DNA of 64,000 bases from Dromaius novaehollandiae (GCF_036370855.1 NC_088111.1:21301501-21365500); one strand, 5' to 3'. Positions 1 to 13,605 are shown, numbered from the stretch's first letter. Translations and numbers: made by a program. Notes: generated by a model from the letters alone, not told the origin.

Positions 1-3000
1 TCCCTGCTTTTCTCTTCTGGGCTAAGTGAGGTGGTCCTGTGTCCTTTTTCACTCTTGATCTGCAGGGTCCCAGTCAACTGGCCATGCCCTCAGTTGAGCA
101 TTTTACAGTTGGGCAGGGCTCTTGCCCCATTTTGCAAGAGGTCATCAAGGCTGCCAGTGACAAAACATTTCATCCCATCAGCCATGGGAAAGAGGGGAGC
201 CAAACCTCATCTCCAGTGCCCCCTCACAGTTCTGTGCTCCCATTCCAGCACTTAGGGGCTCTGGCTTTGCTCCTGCCTGCATGCTCAATGCTGGCCTGCC
301 TTGCCTGCGCTTGTCCCCAAGCCATCACGGAGATGCAGGCTGGCAAGTTCTGTCTGAGGAGTCAGACCCCTTCCAGGGCATTTTGGAGCCAGCCAGTCCC
401 CCAATCTGCTGCTGCTTGCAGGGCCACCTGTGTCAGCTTTCCAGACCATCTGGGAGAGGGAATGTCGGGGAGAGCTGGCTGCTGTCCCCCCAGCCGGGTC
501 ACCGAGCAAAGGGACAACAGGGGGGGCTTGGGGCTGGGAGAATTAGCATGGCTACCTCACTCAACCTGTGTGCTGGGGGATATAGAGGATGCTGACAGCA
601 CCATATGAGGAAGAGGAGGGTGGATGGAGACAGCCCCTGTGCAGCCCTGCCAGACTTCTCCCATTTGGAGAATGGATCTCCTGGGTCCACCACCATGGGC
701 TTGCGGGATGCCTGGGATGGGGGTTTCTGCTGTTGTGCTCAGATGGAGACCCTGTCAGTGAACACAGGTCACATCCCTGCTCTGTCCCCCCTTTTCATGG
801 CCCTCCCTGGATGGCTACACTGACACATTCACTGCAGCTTCTAGATGTCCTATTTTGCATAGGGCATGCATGCATGGGGACCCGAAAGAGGGCTGCAGCT
901 CCTTCCAGCAGAGCCTCCCTGACGGAGTGTTTTGGAGGCCTAGCACCAGAAGGCACCTTGCACATATGTACACCTAGACGGCACCCATCTGGAAGCTGAG
1001 GAAAACTGGCATCCAGGGCCAAAATATTTCTTAGCTGGTCTCTTTTCAGCCCAGAATTTCCCTGCCACTGTGTAGCCCAAGATCCCTGTTAAGTAAGGGC
1101 TGGGGACACGTGGCCAAGCAGCTTTGCTTTGAGGGAGCATTTCCCAGGCAGGGATGGATTCTCCCTCCGCCTGGGACCATGCCTGTCTGCCAGGCTGTCT
1201 GTGCTTACACCTTGGCCATACTGAGGCCCGTGTGCAGCTCTCATAGAAATCTGGCTTGCTCCCACGAGCAGTTTTTCACTCTTCCACACCTACAATCAGC
1301 TGCTTCTTCTGCTTCAACCGCAGAGGTCAGTAAAAACCAAGCCGGAAAGAGGCACAATATTGAATAGGGCTCCAATACCTTTCCCTACAGCATCCCCTAG
1401 CTCACCTGGAGCTGGGGAGCAGCCTTAGGTGGTCTCAGAAGCCTGTGCCTAGTTAGAGGAGCTGATGCCCACTCTGATTTACTCTGTAGTGTAGCCTAGT
1501 GGCAGCCATCTTTCCTCCCCTGTTCAGCATTTTGAAAGGCCATGTCTCTCTGCTGCTCAGGGAGCATTCTGAGAGCACCCAGCTTCAGCTCCAACCTTGC
1601 TGTGCACTAGGAGCTGCACAAACCCCAGGGCTGCCTGGCAGCCCTGCTCTCCTGCTTTCTCTCTCTTCCACCCCCTCTGCTGCTCCTGGCTGCGTCCAGC
1701 CCCCGACAGGCAGCCAGCCCAGATCCCACTGTCTGCCCTGGGAAGCCGGCTCCTGTAGCCAGCCCACTGCGGCAGGGTCCTGAGGCTGCCCAACAGCCCC
1801 AGCAGAACCAGTATATTAGCAAGAACTGGCGAGTTAATTCCCAACCGGCAGCCAGAGCACCAGAAACTCCACAGGCATTGCAGAGCAGGGGAATCGCTGT
1901 CCACTGCTCACAGGGGGAAATTGTCCTTTGATAAGATGATAACAGAACCTGCCCTGCACATTTCTACAGGTAGTAGAAAGTTTTATTTGTCACTGGCTGC
2001 TGGAAAGGTCAAGATGTCCTCCTCCCCCTTCTATTTCTGGTCCATGCCCTTTTGCAGTTTGAGCAGGGAAACATTCCCTTCTGCAGCATCCAGAACAAGT
2101 TGTCTTGGCTGTAACCCAATCCCTGACATCTCGACCTCCAAGGCACTTTGGCATAGAGAGGGCTGCAGGTAGGAGGCGGAGGGCGGATTCTTCCTCCTGC
2201 CATAGTATCACAAACTTTCCCAGTCACGCAGGGTTCATTGCAGCACAGCCAGGCCCCAGCAGGCAGCACAGGGTAGTGGTGCTCTCTGCCAGTCTCTGCC
2301 ACGCGCTGGCTTGGCGGGTTTCTGCTCACCCTTGCTGGGCCTTAGTTTCCCTGATGCTGTCCACACTGCCTGTCTTCTTTATGAACCAGAAGGCTCACTG
2401 TGAGGTGATGAGATCTGTGCATGATGTGGTGTCATGACCCTCTGCTCTCTACAATTCAGCTTTTGCACCCAGTGTCAACACTGGTATGGACTGATACTCT
2501 CAAACCAGGGAGCCAAGCTCTCCTTGACCTGTGATGGTCAGGAAGGCCCTAGGATTTAGTACTAGTATTTTTGGAGACAGTATTATTAATGATGCTCTTC
2601 TCAACACCCTTGTGACCACCCACACAAGGTTGTGCACAGAGAGAGCATCTTCCTTTGTGACTCCTGTGGTCACCTTCTACTCTAGCACAGGAACCTCTTC
2701 TTGGACATGCTGCTGGAAATCAACTGGGTTTTGGTTATCAGGCAGCACACATGATGCTGCCTGAGCTCTGCTGCTGCAAAATGGGGCAGGGAGAGAAGTC
2801 TTTGTTGACCCGTGCTGTCACATGTACATATATGATCCCAAGATGGTAGGGCCAAATGAGCCCATTTTCTGCCTGGCGCTGAGCTATAGCTGGCCCAGGA
2901 ATAAAGAGGAAGGTAAAAGGCTCGAGGATCCCCAGGAAGCTTTCCGCATGCATGTCCAATCCTTTACACAGGGGAGACACTCCTTCAGCACAAACATTTT

Positions 3001-4130
3001 GGCAGGCAGAGTACTTCAAGTGGCTCTCTGCTTCTCTGGAGAGGCCAGCCTGGCACAAGTGGTGGAAGAGAGATTTGCGGGCATGCCTGGGAAGCAGGAC
3101 CCTTGGGACATTCCTGGGTCTTAGTGGTGCCACCCAAAACCAGGAAGCAAAAAGGGAACAGCCACACAGACAACGGGGGGTGGGGGCAAAAAAAGGGGAG
3201 TTGCCCAGAAAATTGCTCTTTGCCTAAACACTGCAGTTTTTTTCCTAAGCCTAGGAAATGTCCAAACATTCATTTTGGCTGTTTTCTGGGAGATGATTCT
3301 GCCGTTGCAGTGGATAAGCAGCAATGTTATGCTGAGACCTGAGGATGAGTTACCAGCTTCAAGGCCATTTCAAGCTCTGCAATAGAACAGGCAGGACTGG
3401 GTGAGGAATCTGCCGGACTTTGCAGCTGCAGTGGTCTAGCATTGCTCAGGACCCAGTTCTCTGTGTGTGGAGATACTTGCAGCTATATGAAGAGCCCCAA
3501 AGACACTTCGCAGCCTGAACAGGCAATTGTGGGCCTTCCTGGTCACTGGTTTCTCTTTCCCACATTCCTAAGCAGGTCTGATCATGTTCATCCTGGCATA
3601 TTTTGGAAGGCTTCTGAAATCAGAAAGGCCTGCGGATAAGAAGGAGCAGAGCTGACAAGCCCAGCTCTTGTTTCTAGCCTCCCCTTCATTGGCTTGCCCA
3701 GACAGTATTCTATTATAAGGCTTGGCCTCACTTTACAAAGCTTGGCCTTCTATAGCTTTGGGCCAACCTGAAGAGGCTTAAGAAAGGCCCTGGGGAGCTT
3801 TCTCATGCCTCTTTGTTCATGGAGCAAAGATATTCCCAGCCCCAAATCTATAGATTGGCCCTTAAATTAAAGCAGCCTCCAGGGACCAGAGTAACAAGAG
3901 TAGATTTTGGTTGTGTTTTGTTTTGTTTAGCTTTTTCCTGAGTAGACAGCCTTTGCCCAGGAGGGCTTAGCATGAAAAATGCATGCGGAGATTGGGGGAA
4001 TGGGGCAATGTTAGAAAGAAGCTATCGATCAAATATCTCTGAAAGCCACACATCTGTGCCAGCTTTCCTGCCTTTGCCGAGCCCTTCCTACCGCTTTTCC
4101 TGGTGTGGGGCTTGGTGACTTTGCCTGCTA
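1..4130. other. Intergenic: no supported gene
   Basis: I see no recognisable protein, RNA gene or complete mobile element. Open frames of up to 189 codons (39-608) have unstructured composition and no motif. The only noted site is the AATAAA at 1982 on the minus strand. Confidence 0.6.
1982..1987 (-). terminator. Possible polyadenylation signal for a minus-strand unit
   Basis: AATAAA on the minus strand, in a context resembling a 3' end (AATAAAAC, a CTACTACC cleavage zone, then AAATGTG). It would serve the hypothetical transcript of 8790-8992 and 4131-4456. The hexamer is frequent by chance. Confidence 0.15.
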
Positions 4131-4456
4131 TTAGGGCTGGTGCTGCTGCCCTTCCCTGCAAGTGCTCTGCAGGCTGAAGGAAGGATCTCGGCAGAGGAAG
4201 GACTTTGCACCCAGGACAACTTCCAGCTGTACCAAAAAACCAATCAATGACTCTGTAATTTCTGCCGTGCAAGTCTCAGTGGAACTCACTGCTAATTCTT
4301 CCAGATGGGCTTTCTTTCTGGTTGAGTCTCTCATTCTTTCACTTGCCTGCTTCAGATATAATCGGGAATACTCCAGGTCAAGATTTGCAAGACTGAGCAG
4401 TGATTTAGGAACCCTTGGTTTAATGGGGGGAGCATCCTTTGGGACTCCAGTTGTAC
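4131..4456 (-). CDS. Candidate 3' coding exon, unrecognised gene
   Basis: The segment begins after a minus-strand acceptor, AAGTCACAG. It is open in the frame that the 8790-8992 segment would deliver (phase 1). Its first part is helical and charged (VPKSLLSLANLDLEYSRLYL, KQASERMRDSTRKKAHLEEL). A donor-like GCA/GTGAGT lies at 4290/4289. A small intron from there to an acceptor near 4176 would keep the same frame and the same TAA stop at 4131. The acceptor's pyrimidine tract is weak. The product is unrecognised. Confidence 0.3.
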
Positions 4457-5949
4457 CTGTGACTTGCCACTGGAAAAATATCACCCTTCTCCTCCACACT
4501 CTTTGGGATACAACACAACAGAAACGGGGTCCCTTTTCTCCCCAGATCAGTGGAGGGATCTGATGGGTTCTTCTCCCAAGTATTATAATACCATAGCAAT
4601 AACTTATTAAATACTGAGATGCTCTGCCCTCTGTGCTGATCAAGATGCAGATTCAGCCACAAGCCCCACTGCTTCTGTAGCATTCTGCTCCAGCAGATCA
4701 GAAACATGAAATCAGCTTCTTGCAAATAATATGCAAACAACACTAATGCAAATACACAGACAGCAATACCCAGCTCTTACATCTAGGGCCTCTCATTGGT
4801 ACATTGCATAACCTGAAAACCAAGGCAGGCAACCTAACCCATCTCTCAGCACAAAAAGAACAAACTATCAGCAAATTCTAGCACCTGCAGGAAACCAAGA
4901 GCGGTCAAAGGACAAGGGTCCTGTTCTTAGCTCTGATGCTAAACTTGGTCTAGTTCATGAAGTGCTGACATTTTTTCACACATAGGTGCCCTAGAAGCTG
5001 TGCAGAGGTTGTAGGTGCTGTTGAGAGACCCTGGACAGGATTCCTGGAATAAGACAAGGTGTTTCGGAGGTAAAACCTTTGTCTGGATGTTGCGCTTGAA
5101 ATAATAAACAGTTGAACATTTCTCAGGCTTGACACTGCAGTGGATGTCTTCATGTTCCTAATAGCCCCTCTCCCACTGAAGAGCAGTCCCACCAAAACCA
5201 GCATCGCTGTCCAAAGCCAGTTTGGGATCTGGGAGACCAGGCAGTGCTAACACTGCATTTCAAGCTCAGTTGAAAGTGCCCTCAAACTAGTCCCATGGCA
5301 GCCCCATGGGAAATGTGGACAGAGGAGCAACAAGGAGAAAAGTGATAAGGAGACAGTGCCAGTCTGATATCAAGAGGGGAAAAGATCTCCAGCATCTTCA
5401 CTTTTCCCTTGTAGTGGACATAAGCATACAGCAAAAACTGGTTTCTTTAGCACTAAGGGTTAGTGTTTTTAACCCCTCCTTGGATAAACAGAGCTTGTCA
5501 AAACCTTGAATCACCCATGAGAAGTCAGGTCTGATATGGAAATGGCTCAAGCTAATTGTCAAAGGCAGCACTTCAAATTATCAGGGGTCAGGGCCCTAAA
5601 ATCTCTGCTCATGAAAAGCCTCGATTGTGCTTGCAACTGAAGATGTGCTGGCCACATCTGGTTTCACCAGCGGGCACTGGGGATAGGAGCAGTCCAAGAG
5701 CAGGTGGCCAGATGCACCATCCCCAAGGGCACACCGAGGGTATCCTTCTCATCTGGAGGGTGGAAAAAAACCCTCAAGACGAAGTTACAATTTACACTGA
5801 CAGCCTCAGCAGTGGAAGATCTGCATGTGTATAACTGCAGGGTTGGGAATGTAGCTTGAGGCCAGCTCAGCTGGGCCTGTCACTGTTGTGACTGCCTCTA
5901 CCAGAACCAAATCTGCCTCCCTGGGCTGTGGCAGGGGTAAGCAGTGGTC

Positions 5950-5985
5950 TCACAGGTTGGCTTGATGGCCAACTTGATGATCTGT
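5950..5985 (+). mobile_element. Possible CR1 remnant
   Basis: GGTTGGCTTGATGGCCAACT followed by TGATGATCTGTGAA resembles the CR1 3' block around GGTTGGACTAGATGATCT. The match is short and diverged. Confidence 0.25.
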
Positions 5986-8645
5986 GAATGCGGGGCTGGG
6001 GGGCTCTGATGCTGGTACAGTCTGTAAAGGGCCAGCACTCCTGAGCTGGCTCTGCACAAGGGCTGTGTCAGCGAGCAGTTGCTGAGAGAGCAAGGGGAAG
6101 AAAAGGAGCAGACACCTAGCTCTGGGTTTTAGGCTGCAGGAGCCTGCCAGCTCTGAGGCGGGGGTTCAGTCTGGCACCTCGAGCCCACTGGACTGAAACA
6201 TCCTTTAGGTAGGCTGGGAGCTGAGTGTCTTGCTCTACTTTTCCCAGTCCAAGACACTCTTGATACCCGTTCCCAAGCAGTTTCCACTTGGGAGGCAAGC
6301 CAGGGATTCAGGGATGGAGTGGAAGCAAACAAAAAGCATGAGGAAGCCCAGAGACTGTGGGACAGGACCTAGCTGCAGCCCCACAGTGCTCCCCATTGCT
6401 TTGTGGCAGCTAGACCGTGTACAGCATATGCTTTTTCACCAGTTCGCCATTTTTGCTCAACTTGTAGTCCTGCTTCCATCTTACAGGAGAGGGGAAAAAG
6501 CGGGGGACATGAGGGGAAGGAAGACAGGAACAGCATTGCCCAGGGGTGCTCAGCCTCTCCTTACCTTCTTTCTTTACTTGTCTCTTTTAAGGCAGGAGCA
6601 AAAGGCAGAAGTGCGCTCACTGCCCTGCAGATAGGTCAGAGTCTCAGCCCAGCTGGGAGAGGTACAGGCAGATCTGAGAACATTTGCTACCAGGAAAGGT
6701 TTTGAAAGGTAAAAATACCTGCAGTCCATCTTTCTTCCGTTTTCTACAGCCTAGGAGATGGCAGCTACAGGCTGCCAGAAGTCACTGGCAGGTGTCTTCT
6801 CCTCTCCTAGACCCTTGGTCCAAGTCATGGTGGGCAGGATACTACCCTACTCTCCGCTAGATCTTTTTGGAGTGTCTGATCTTGGCAATGCTGAGCTATT
6901 CAGAGGAATCAGATTTACACTCTTGCCTAGGAAACAGTCACAGCAGCAGAGACACCAGGAGAGTTTGGCCCAAATCACTGATTTCACTGCAGAAAGCTCT
7001 GCATTAGACCACCCCCCATCAAAGAGTACAGAGGGAGATGAAGCCCTCCGCTCCCTTCTCATTGGCTGCCAAACACATCTCATGGGGCAGGTCTCAGGCC
7101 GCAGGCATTGTGGGGGCATCAAACCCCAAGTCCTTACCCCAAACCTTGCTTAGCGGCTTTGGGAGAGGAACTGGGGACTCTGTTAGTGGGAAACTGGTCA
7201 TAAGCAATCACCTGCGCCTTCAAAATTCCCAGCGCCATCCATTCTTGGAGCCCACATCGTTGCAACGAGCAGGGTAGAAGATGCTGCCCAAGCGTTTCCC
7301 TACCCAGGTATGCTCAGTCTTTCAGTGTTGCTGCAATGTGGTGTGGATGCATCCATCTCTTTTTAACCCACATCACTCCACAGAGCTGGCTCTGCTCGCA
7401 GTCACCTCTGTTTTAATGTAGCAGGACCCTTGAGTCCCCTCTCATAATTATAGTTTTAATTACTATGGTTGAATTCTGACTCCCCGACAAAAAGCAAGAA
7501 AAAACATCACTCCTGAGGTAGACCCATGGCTTTGTACATGCACAGAAGGATCACAGCAAATGCTAGCATTGCATGGCATTGAAGGACAGGACTGTATAAA
7601 GTGTACAGAGGGTGCAACTGAGGCACAGAACAAGACAGCACCCTCTTAGGTTCCCATTCAGCCTAGCCTCTCTCTTGCACACAGAGCAGTTTTTATCAGG
7701 TGTGCACTGACCAAGGATGTATAAACAGGAATTCCCTAAAGCATTCATTTTAAAGATTTTTGTCCCTGTTTAACCAATTTACAATTACACCCACCCATTT
7801 TGCCTGGGACCACGCAAGCTTGCTCAAGTTCATGGAAGTTCACTAAAATTTCCTAATGCCAAACACAGTCTAGGCTCTTCCATTTCCACATTGCTTCTAC
7901 ATGCAGTTTTATACCCCAGTGAACATCAGGAGAAGGAAAAACCAGTAAAATGCATGGACATAGAGACTACATAGCTATTGCTAGCAATATTTTCCGTTCA
8001 CCAGGACATGAACTATCCCAGGCATGAAGTCTCTCCCCTCACAGTGAGGATAGATATATGTTATAAGAAACTCCCCCGGTTCTGTATAGACCCCCCCTCT
8101 CCACACACAGACACAGAAAAAGACCCTCCTGTTGTGCTTTGTTTTGCATTTTGCTGCCGCGTTATCTCCAGCCCAAGTCCCCCATTCAGCCTGGGCTGGG
8201 AACAGTTTTCTTTGCAAAGGAAATTCCAGCACATGAAGGTGAGAGAATCCAGTCAGGCGCTGAGGGCTTTAGGCTTAGAAAAAGTGCTTTTTAAAGTTGT
8301 TTGATATTGTTTTGTTCCTTTGTTAAAAGGCAAGGTCAGGGGAATCCCAAACTGGACAGATTGAATGGGTCGGTACCTAGGTGGGAAATATCTCAGAACA
8401 GCCCAGGCAAGAGCTGTGTGCTACCCAAAGCCCAGGCAAACTTCGGCAGCAAGAGATATGAGAAAACAAAACAGCAGCTGGTTCAAGATGCTCTTCAGCT
8501 TACAGCATCTGTGTTTTTGCAAGGAGAGAGGCTGAGGCTATATTCTGGCAGAACCCAATCTCTCAAGCATCCCAACTGCCCATCCTGAACTCTGCTGCTG
8601 GCTTATACAGACATTGCCCGTACCAAAAGGGGTTAAAAAGTCCAT

Positions 8646-8660
8646 TAATAATAATAATAA
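8646..8660 (+). repeat. (TAA)n microsatellite
   Basis: Five TAA units in an AT-rich patch about 130 bases from the candidate exon at 8790. Confidence 0.8.
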
Positions 8661-8789
8661 TTGCACAATTCAGTCTGTCTGCAAAATGCCTTACACTCTG
8701 CTGCCCTCCTCCAGAAGAAGAGCACGTCCCTGACACTTTGCCCCCTCCCTGAGAGAGGCTCCTTGGAAAGGAAAAGATGAGGGGCTTAC

Positions 8790-8992
8790 CTGAAAGCAGG
8801 ACTCCTGTTCTCGCTCTGCTTCTCTGCTCTGCCTGATGTTCACTCTGTGAAAGTGGGAAGCGTTTTAGATCATGCAGTAGGTTATATATTGTCTGCAAGT
8901 CTGGCCCTAGGGCGTCCATCAGTTGGTCTTGCTTTGCTCCTGCCCCTATATGGAAGATAGCATCACATGCTCCGCAGCTCCCAGCTATCTGC
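8790..8992 (-). CDS. Candidate internal coding exon, unrecognised gene
   Basis: On the minus strand, a long polypyrimidine tract (complement of the purine run about 8998-9041) ends in TTTTGCCAG. About 203 bases follow with a single open frame, then a strong donor TTTCAG/GTAAGC. The frame includes DALGPDLQTIYNLLHDLKRF and a charged tail, QAEQRSRAR. An alternative acceptor four bases in (start 8988) keeps the same frame. The outgoing phase is 1, which fits the segment at 4131-4456. I cannot assign a family. This is the best-supported unnamed exon in the window, but it has no transcript evidence. Confidence 0.33.
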
Positions 8993-10744
8993 CTGGCAAA
9001 AGGGGAAAAGAAGAAGGAGAGAAGAAAGGGGGAAGAAAATTAAAAGGATCTTCATCATCATGAAAGAGACAGAGAGAATTTCTCAGTGTAAAACCCACCA
9101 GCCAGAAATCCCTGTCTGACCCAAACTTTCACTGTTCTCCTTTTGTTATCTGTGGCTCCCAGCAGCGCCCTTTCATGTGCTGTTCAAGGCCTGCAAGATG
9201 TGAAGGCAAGTTTGCCTTGATCCAGCGCCTGCCTCTCTGGGAGAGCAGGTGAGGGGCTATGGCCTTGCTTTGCAATGCCTAATGTTGAATTGCAACTCTC
9301 TAACTGCAAAATATTTATCCCTCCCTGATAATGCCCCTCCACCATTGGCACTCATATCTCTCATTTTCTGGCTTCAGCCCACAGGGGACTATGCTAGCTG
9401 CATGCTGCACTCTTGGGGATCCTGGGCTATGGGCAGGGACAGGGCGCTGAGCTTGTCAGGCCATGGGCTCACCCCCTTGCAGGGGCTGAGCTCTTTCCAG
9501 CTCCTGTGTACCCTGGTATTTAACTTCTTTGTTCTCTCCCAGTCTAGACCAAGAAGCCACATGAGCAGCCACTCCAGCATTTCTGCCTGCCTGGCAGAGA
9601 GAGGGCAAGGACAGTTACAGGTGGAGTTTTTCCAGGTGAAGTCACTGCTATGCAAGCTTAGTCCCCTGATTCTAGCTCTGCTTGACTCTGTCCAGCTCCC
9701 ACAGAGATGGTACCATTGTGGTTTCTCTGACTACTCCCTGCCCTGTTACTGGCTTTGTGGTTCACATCCCTGGGCACTTTGCAAGCTGACGGTTTTTAGA
9801 AAAAAATGACATTATTGCAGTATCAATAGATCTGGGGCTGAGTCAGGCTTCCCTGAGTCAGGCTGGAGCTGAGCTCCCCGGGTATCAGGACTACCAAGCT
9901 GGCACAAAGCTCCTGAAATGACATCTCCTGGTTTGGGGTTCTGGTCATGAATAGCTTTCTCCAGTGTTTGGGAACAGGGCAGTCAGCTTCACCTTCCCAA
10001 GCCAAAGCAATGTAGGCCAAGAGTTGATGGCAGGTAGTCAGAGATGTACATGTGTCCCAGCCAGCACTGCTAGGGGAATAATAAGAATAACAGGGAGGCT
10101 GTTGCACCTACCATCCTGCCAGATGTTTCTGAAGGTTTGAGGACATTTCTCCAGCAGGAGCAGAAAAGCAACCTCCTCAGCAGCAGGTTTGCACATCAGG
10201 TTACAGTAAACATAGGCAGCAGGTTGTGGGCAGAAAACTCCATTTCATGTTCTTCTCTGCCAAATTCTACCTGGTGCCTTCTTTGCCCTTTGTACCTCTC
10301 CACCATCCTTCCAGCTCCCCAGTGGAAAGGGCCAGTTCTGTGTTTCTTTTCTCACTTTTTGTGCCTCTGCTATCTAGACTGTGAGCAGTGCAGAGCAGGG
10401 CGCGTCTGTCCTCCACTTTGAGTAGGGCTGGAGCTCCTCCTGGACAGCACACCCCAAATGATGTCTCTGGGTAAGCACAAGAATCACGACCCCAGCATTG
10501 TGACTTATCACTCCTAGCAGACATGCAGGTGACTTGGCATCCCTGCCAAGCAGGCCTGATTTCAGAAAGGTGAGACCAAGGTGATGACATCCCCCACAAT
10601 CCCAGAGTCTTCCTTAGAGGGTAGATCAGAATTCATGCCACCTTCTAATAGACTTGGTCAGGTACAATACATGTGAATATTATCTCTGTTTCCATAATTA
10701 TGGGTTCCTGTTTTTCTTGTTAAAGAGATATTTCCTTTTCTAAG

Positions 10745-10778
10745 TTTTTTGTTGTTGTTGTCGTTGTTGTTGTTGTTA
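10745..10778 (+). repeat. (GTT)n microsatellite
   Basis: About nine GTT units follow a T run, with one GTC interruption. Confidence 0.9.
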
Positions 10779-13550
10779 AGGCTCAAAACCTAAACATTTT
10801 CCTTGAAAAACATGGTTTATTTTGCTCACTTCTCATTCACTGTCTCCCCTTTCCCAAAATAATCCAGTTTGGGTTGGCCTGGAATGTCATTCTTCTGCAT
10901 GCAGGGACCACTGTCAATGAACTAATAATGTGCTCACAAGGCTTGAGTTTTTGCCTGCAAACCTGTATCTTTTGCTGACCTGCATTTTCACCTTCTTCAA
11001 AAATATCTGGGAAAAAAAATAGCATTGTGTTACACTACTTAACTGAAATCATTCTAGAGCCTTGTATATGGTTACGCCTGAGCATGGGACAGTGGGTATC
11101 CATCTCCAGGTGATATGAACATGAAGGAGTTTGGCTTTGAGGTGGGCTTTAATGGGACCATCTAATTATATGGCATCTGCAGCTGAGCCCCAGGAGGACA
11201 TGAGCAAAGCTTCCCTCATAATCATTTTAGGAGCTGAAGGGCCAAGGGTCAGTTTGATAGCATGTCTACATGGAAGGATCTGAATGAAAGAGCCTGGGTA
11301 GAAGACATCTAGCAGGGGTTATGGCTGCTGCCTGTGGCTCATCAGAGTTGGACTGAGTTGATCTCTCCTGCTTTGGAGCTCTCGCATCCACCCTGCTGAA
11401 GACGAGAAAGCCTTTCTCTGGGCAACCCATCCTCCCCAATTCTCATTTTTCTGAGGATCTCAAAGGGAAAGTCCTGGAAAGGGCGTTGCCTGATCTGACC
11501 ATGCTTTGCCCAGACTCACCATGGTTTGCCCAAACAGCCATGTCCTCACAATGTAAGGTCTTATGTCCCTGCGTGTTCTGTTTCCTATTGGGAGACCTTG
11601 GGTCATTCTCAGCCCAGAACAGTGCCAAAACATCTGGTCTTCTTAGCCTCATTAAAAATGACTGTGTCAGAGTGAAGGATGTTACCCTAGGTCACCAGTC
11701 TCCACTGCTGCGTGCCAGACCAGTCTGGGGGCTGTCAGCTGACTTCCAGAACTTCCTGAGACCTTGTAAGAGCCCTCTGTTTCTTCTCTCGAGCAACGGG
11801 ACACAGTGTCATTTCAGGACCTTTTCACATGGCCACTGCTGCTATCTTACGACCTGTGAAGGCTCACCTTCCAGGGTCAGACAGCTCTATTTAGAAATGG
11901 CTTGATCAAAAGGTACAGGTCAATTATTCTAGAGGTGGGGGTAAGGTCTTTCCTTTCTCGTGATCTCTTATCGAGGGCAAAATAGCAGCATTTTTCCTCC
12001 TTAGTTTCAATTGTGTTTGACTCCATTTCAACCTCTTAGGATGTTCAATGACTCTTTCAACAGTCTTGAAGATGCAGTTCTGATGCTGGAGTTCCTTACT
12101 TCGTCCATGCTTTTCCTAATATTTTGCCAAACCCAGAGATGCTCTGCTGGCTTGCTCACTGGGTAAATGCTCCACCTTCCCTCCTAGGAGAACTGTCCTG
12201 CCTCAATAGAGGTCTCCATCACAGCACTGGTGCCATCTTGGCATGAGATCCCCTTAAGTTGGAAGGGTTCTTGCCAAGATAATAGAATTCCATTTAGCTT
12301 TAAAGCTCAAAGCCAACATACCTGAAACATAAACTCTCTGTGCCTGTAATCCATTTTCCATAAAGTGCATTAATACATTTAAAACAAGTGCACAGCCTTC
12401 ATGGCTAGCTTAATGGGAGACACAATTTCTGCTGCTAAAGGACCCAGAAAAGCTGAATCCTTGTGCGAACTCATGCACTTTCTCTCTGTTTTGCTGAGCA
12501 GGCTCCTACACAACACCCTCAGCCTGATCCAGTGGGTTGGAAACAAGAGTCAAGGTTTGAAAGCAACCTGGGTAACTAATGTCCTTGCAGTTTTGTAAAT
12601 CTTCCTATGTCTGCTAATGGTTCATACCATCTTTGGAATGGAATGGGTGAACAGGCCTAGCCAGGCACTGCTGGGATGAAAACTCCACCAGGAGTTACTA
12701 ACTATAGAGAAATCATTTCTGATTCAGAAAGTCCATGAGCTATGACTGGTTGGAGGCTGGAAAAGCACTCAAGAAAAGACTTGCATACATTTGCTCTGCT
12801 TTTGTCTTCTCCCCTGGGTTTCTACTGTTGAACACCATCCAGGAGCCATATTAGGATATTTGGCATGACCTTGTACAGCTACTGTGTTCTTCTATAATGT
12901 GAGATTGCCTCAGATATTAAACAAGACTGCAGATTTTGAGTTGAGTTCCAAAAGGGCTCAGGTGATATGCTCTGGATCTAGTTGTTCAGACTTTCTCTTT
13001 TCCTTTTGGGAAGACCTATTTCCTCGATGACAATCTCTCTCAGTTCAGATGGACAATTTAACAGTTGTGCATATCCATTATTTGGAAGGAAGTTTTTTCT
13101 CTGTTTGAGGACCAAAGTCAGAAGAGTTCCATTCTCTATTGAGTCTAGTGTCTGGAAGATTTTGTCTTTCTGCCAGGAGATAAAGACCATTTCCACTGCT
13201 TCTGCCTTTATTATGTCCTACTGAAAGTTCCACCAGAAGGGTTTTTTTGAAGGCCTTAGAGTTGAAAACTCAAATATCTATGTTTCAGTGCTGAGAACTG
13301 GTATGGGTCATTGGAACCTGAAACTATGAGCCTCAGCTTGACTAAGGGCAGAAGGCTTTGTTCTCAAAGAAGTCAGCCTTACGTATGCAGCTGGCTTCAA
13401 GCTAGTGAGATGAATCGCCATAGGAAATGTCAGAGCTCCACTGTTAACAGGCTGCTCCACCTCAGTATACAATTCTAGGGTGCAGAGGTGGGACAAAACC
13501 CCCTGCCTACAGAGGGAATTTCTGTATTGCTGTGAGCCCACCCTAGGAGG

Positions 13551-13605
13551 GTCATAGGTGATGGAGACCATCATAGGTGATGGAGACCGTCATAGGTGAT
13601 GGACA
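13551..13605 (+). repeat. 19-bp tandem repeat, about three copies
   Basis: The unit GTCATAGGTGATGGAGACC occurs at 13551 and 13570 (first base changed). A partial third copy starts at 13589. Confidence 0.9.

Larger units (their letters stand above)
4457..8789. other. Intergenic or intron of hypothetical minus-strand unit
   Basis: No named feature apart from the possible CR1 piece near 5950. A minus-strand frame at about 4926-5150 is open without a start codon and lacks splice support. Confidence 0.55.

Noticed and set aside
39..608. 189-codon plus-strand open frame
   Set aside because: Begins with GTG, has no motif or splice context, and overlaps other equally random frames.
6557..6633. Minus-strand exon-like segment (CTATCTGCAG acceptor, AAG/GTAAGG donor)
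   Set aside because: One open frame exists, but its phases (2 in, 2 out) do not fit between the segments at 8790-8992 and 4131-4456.
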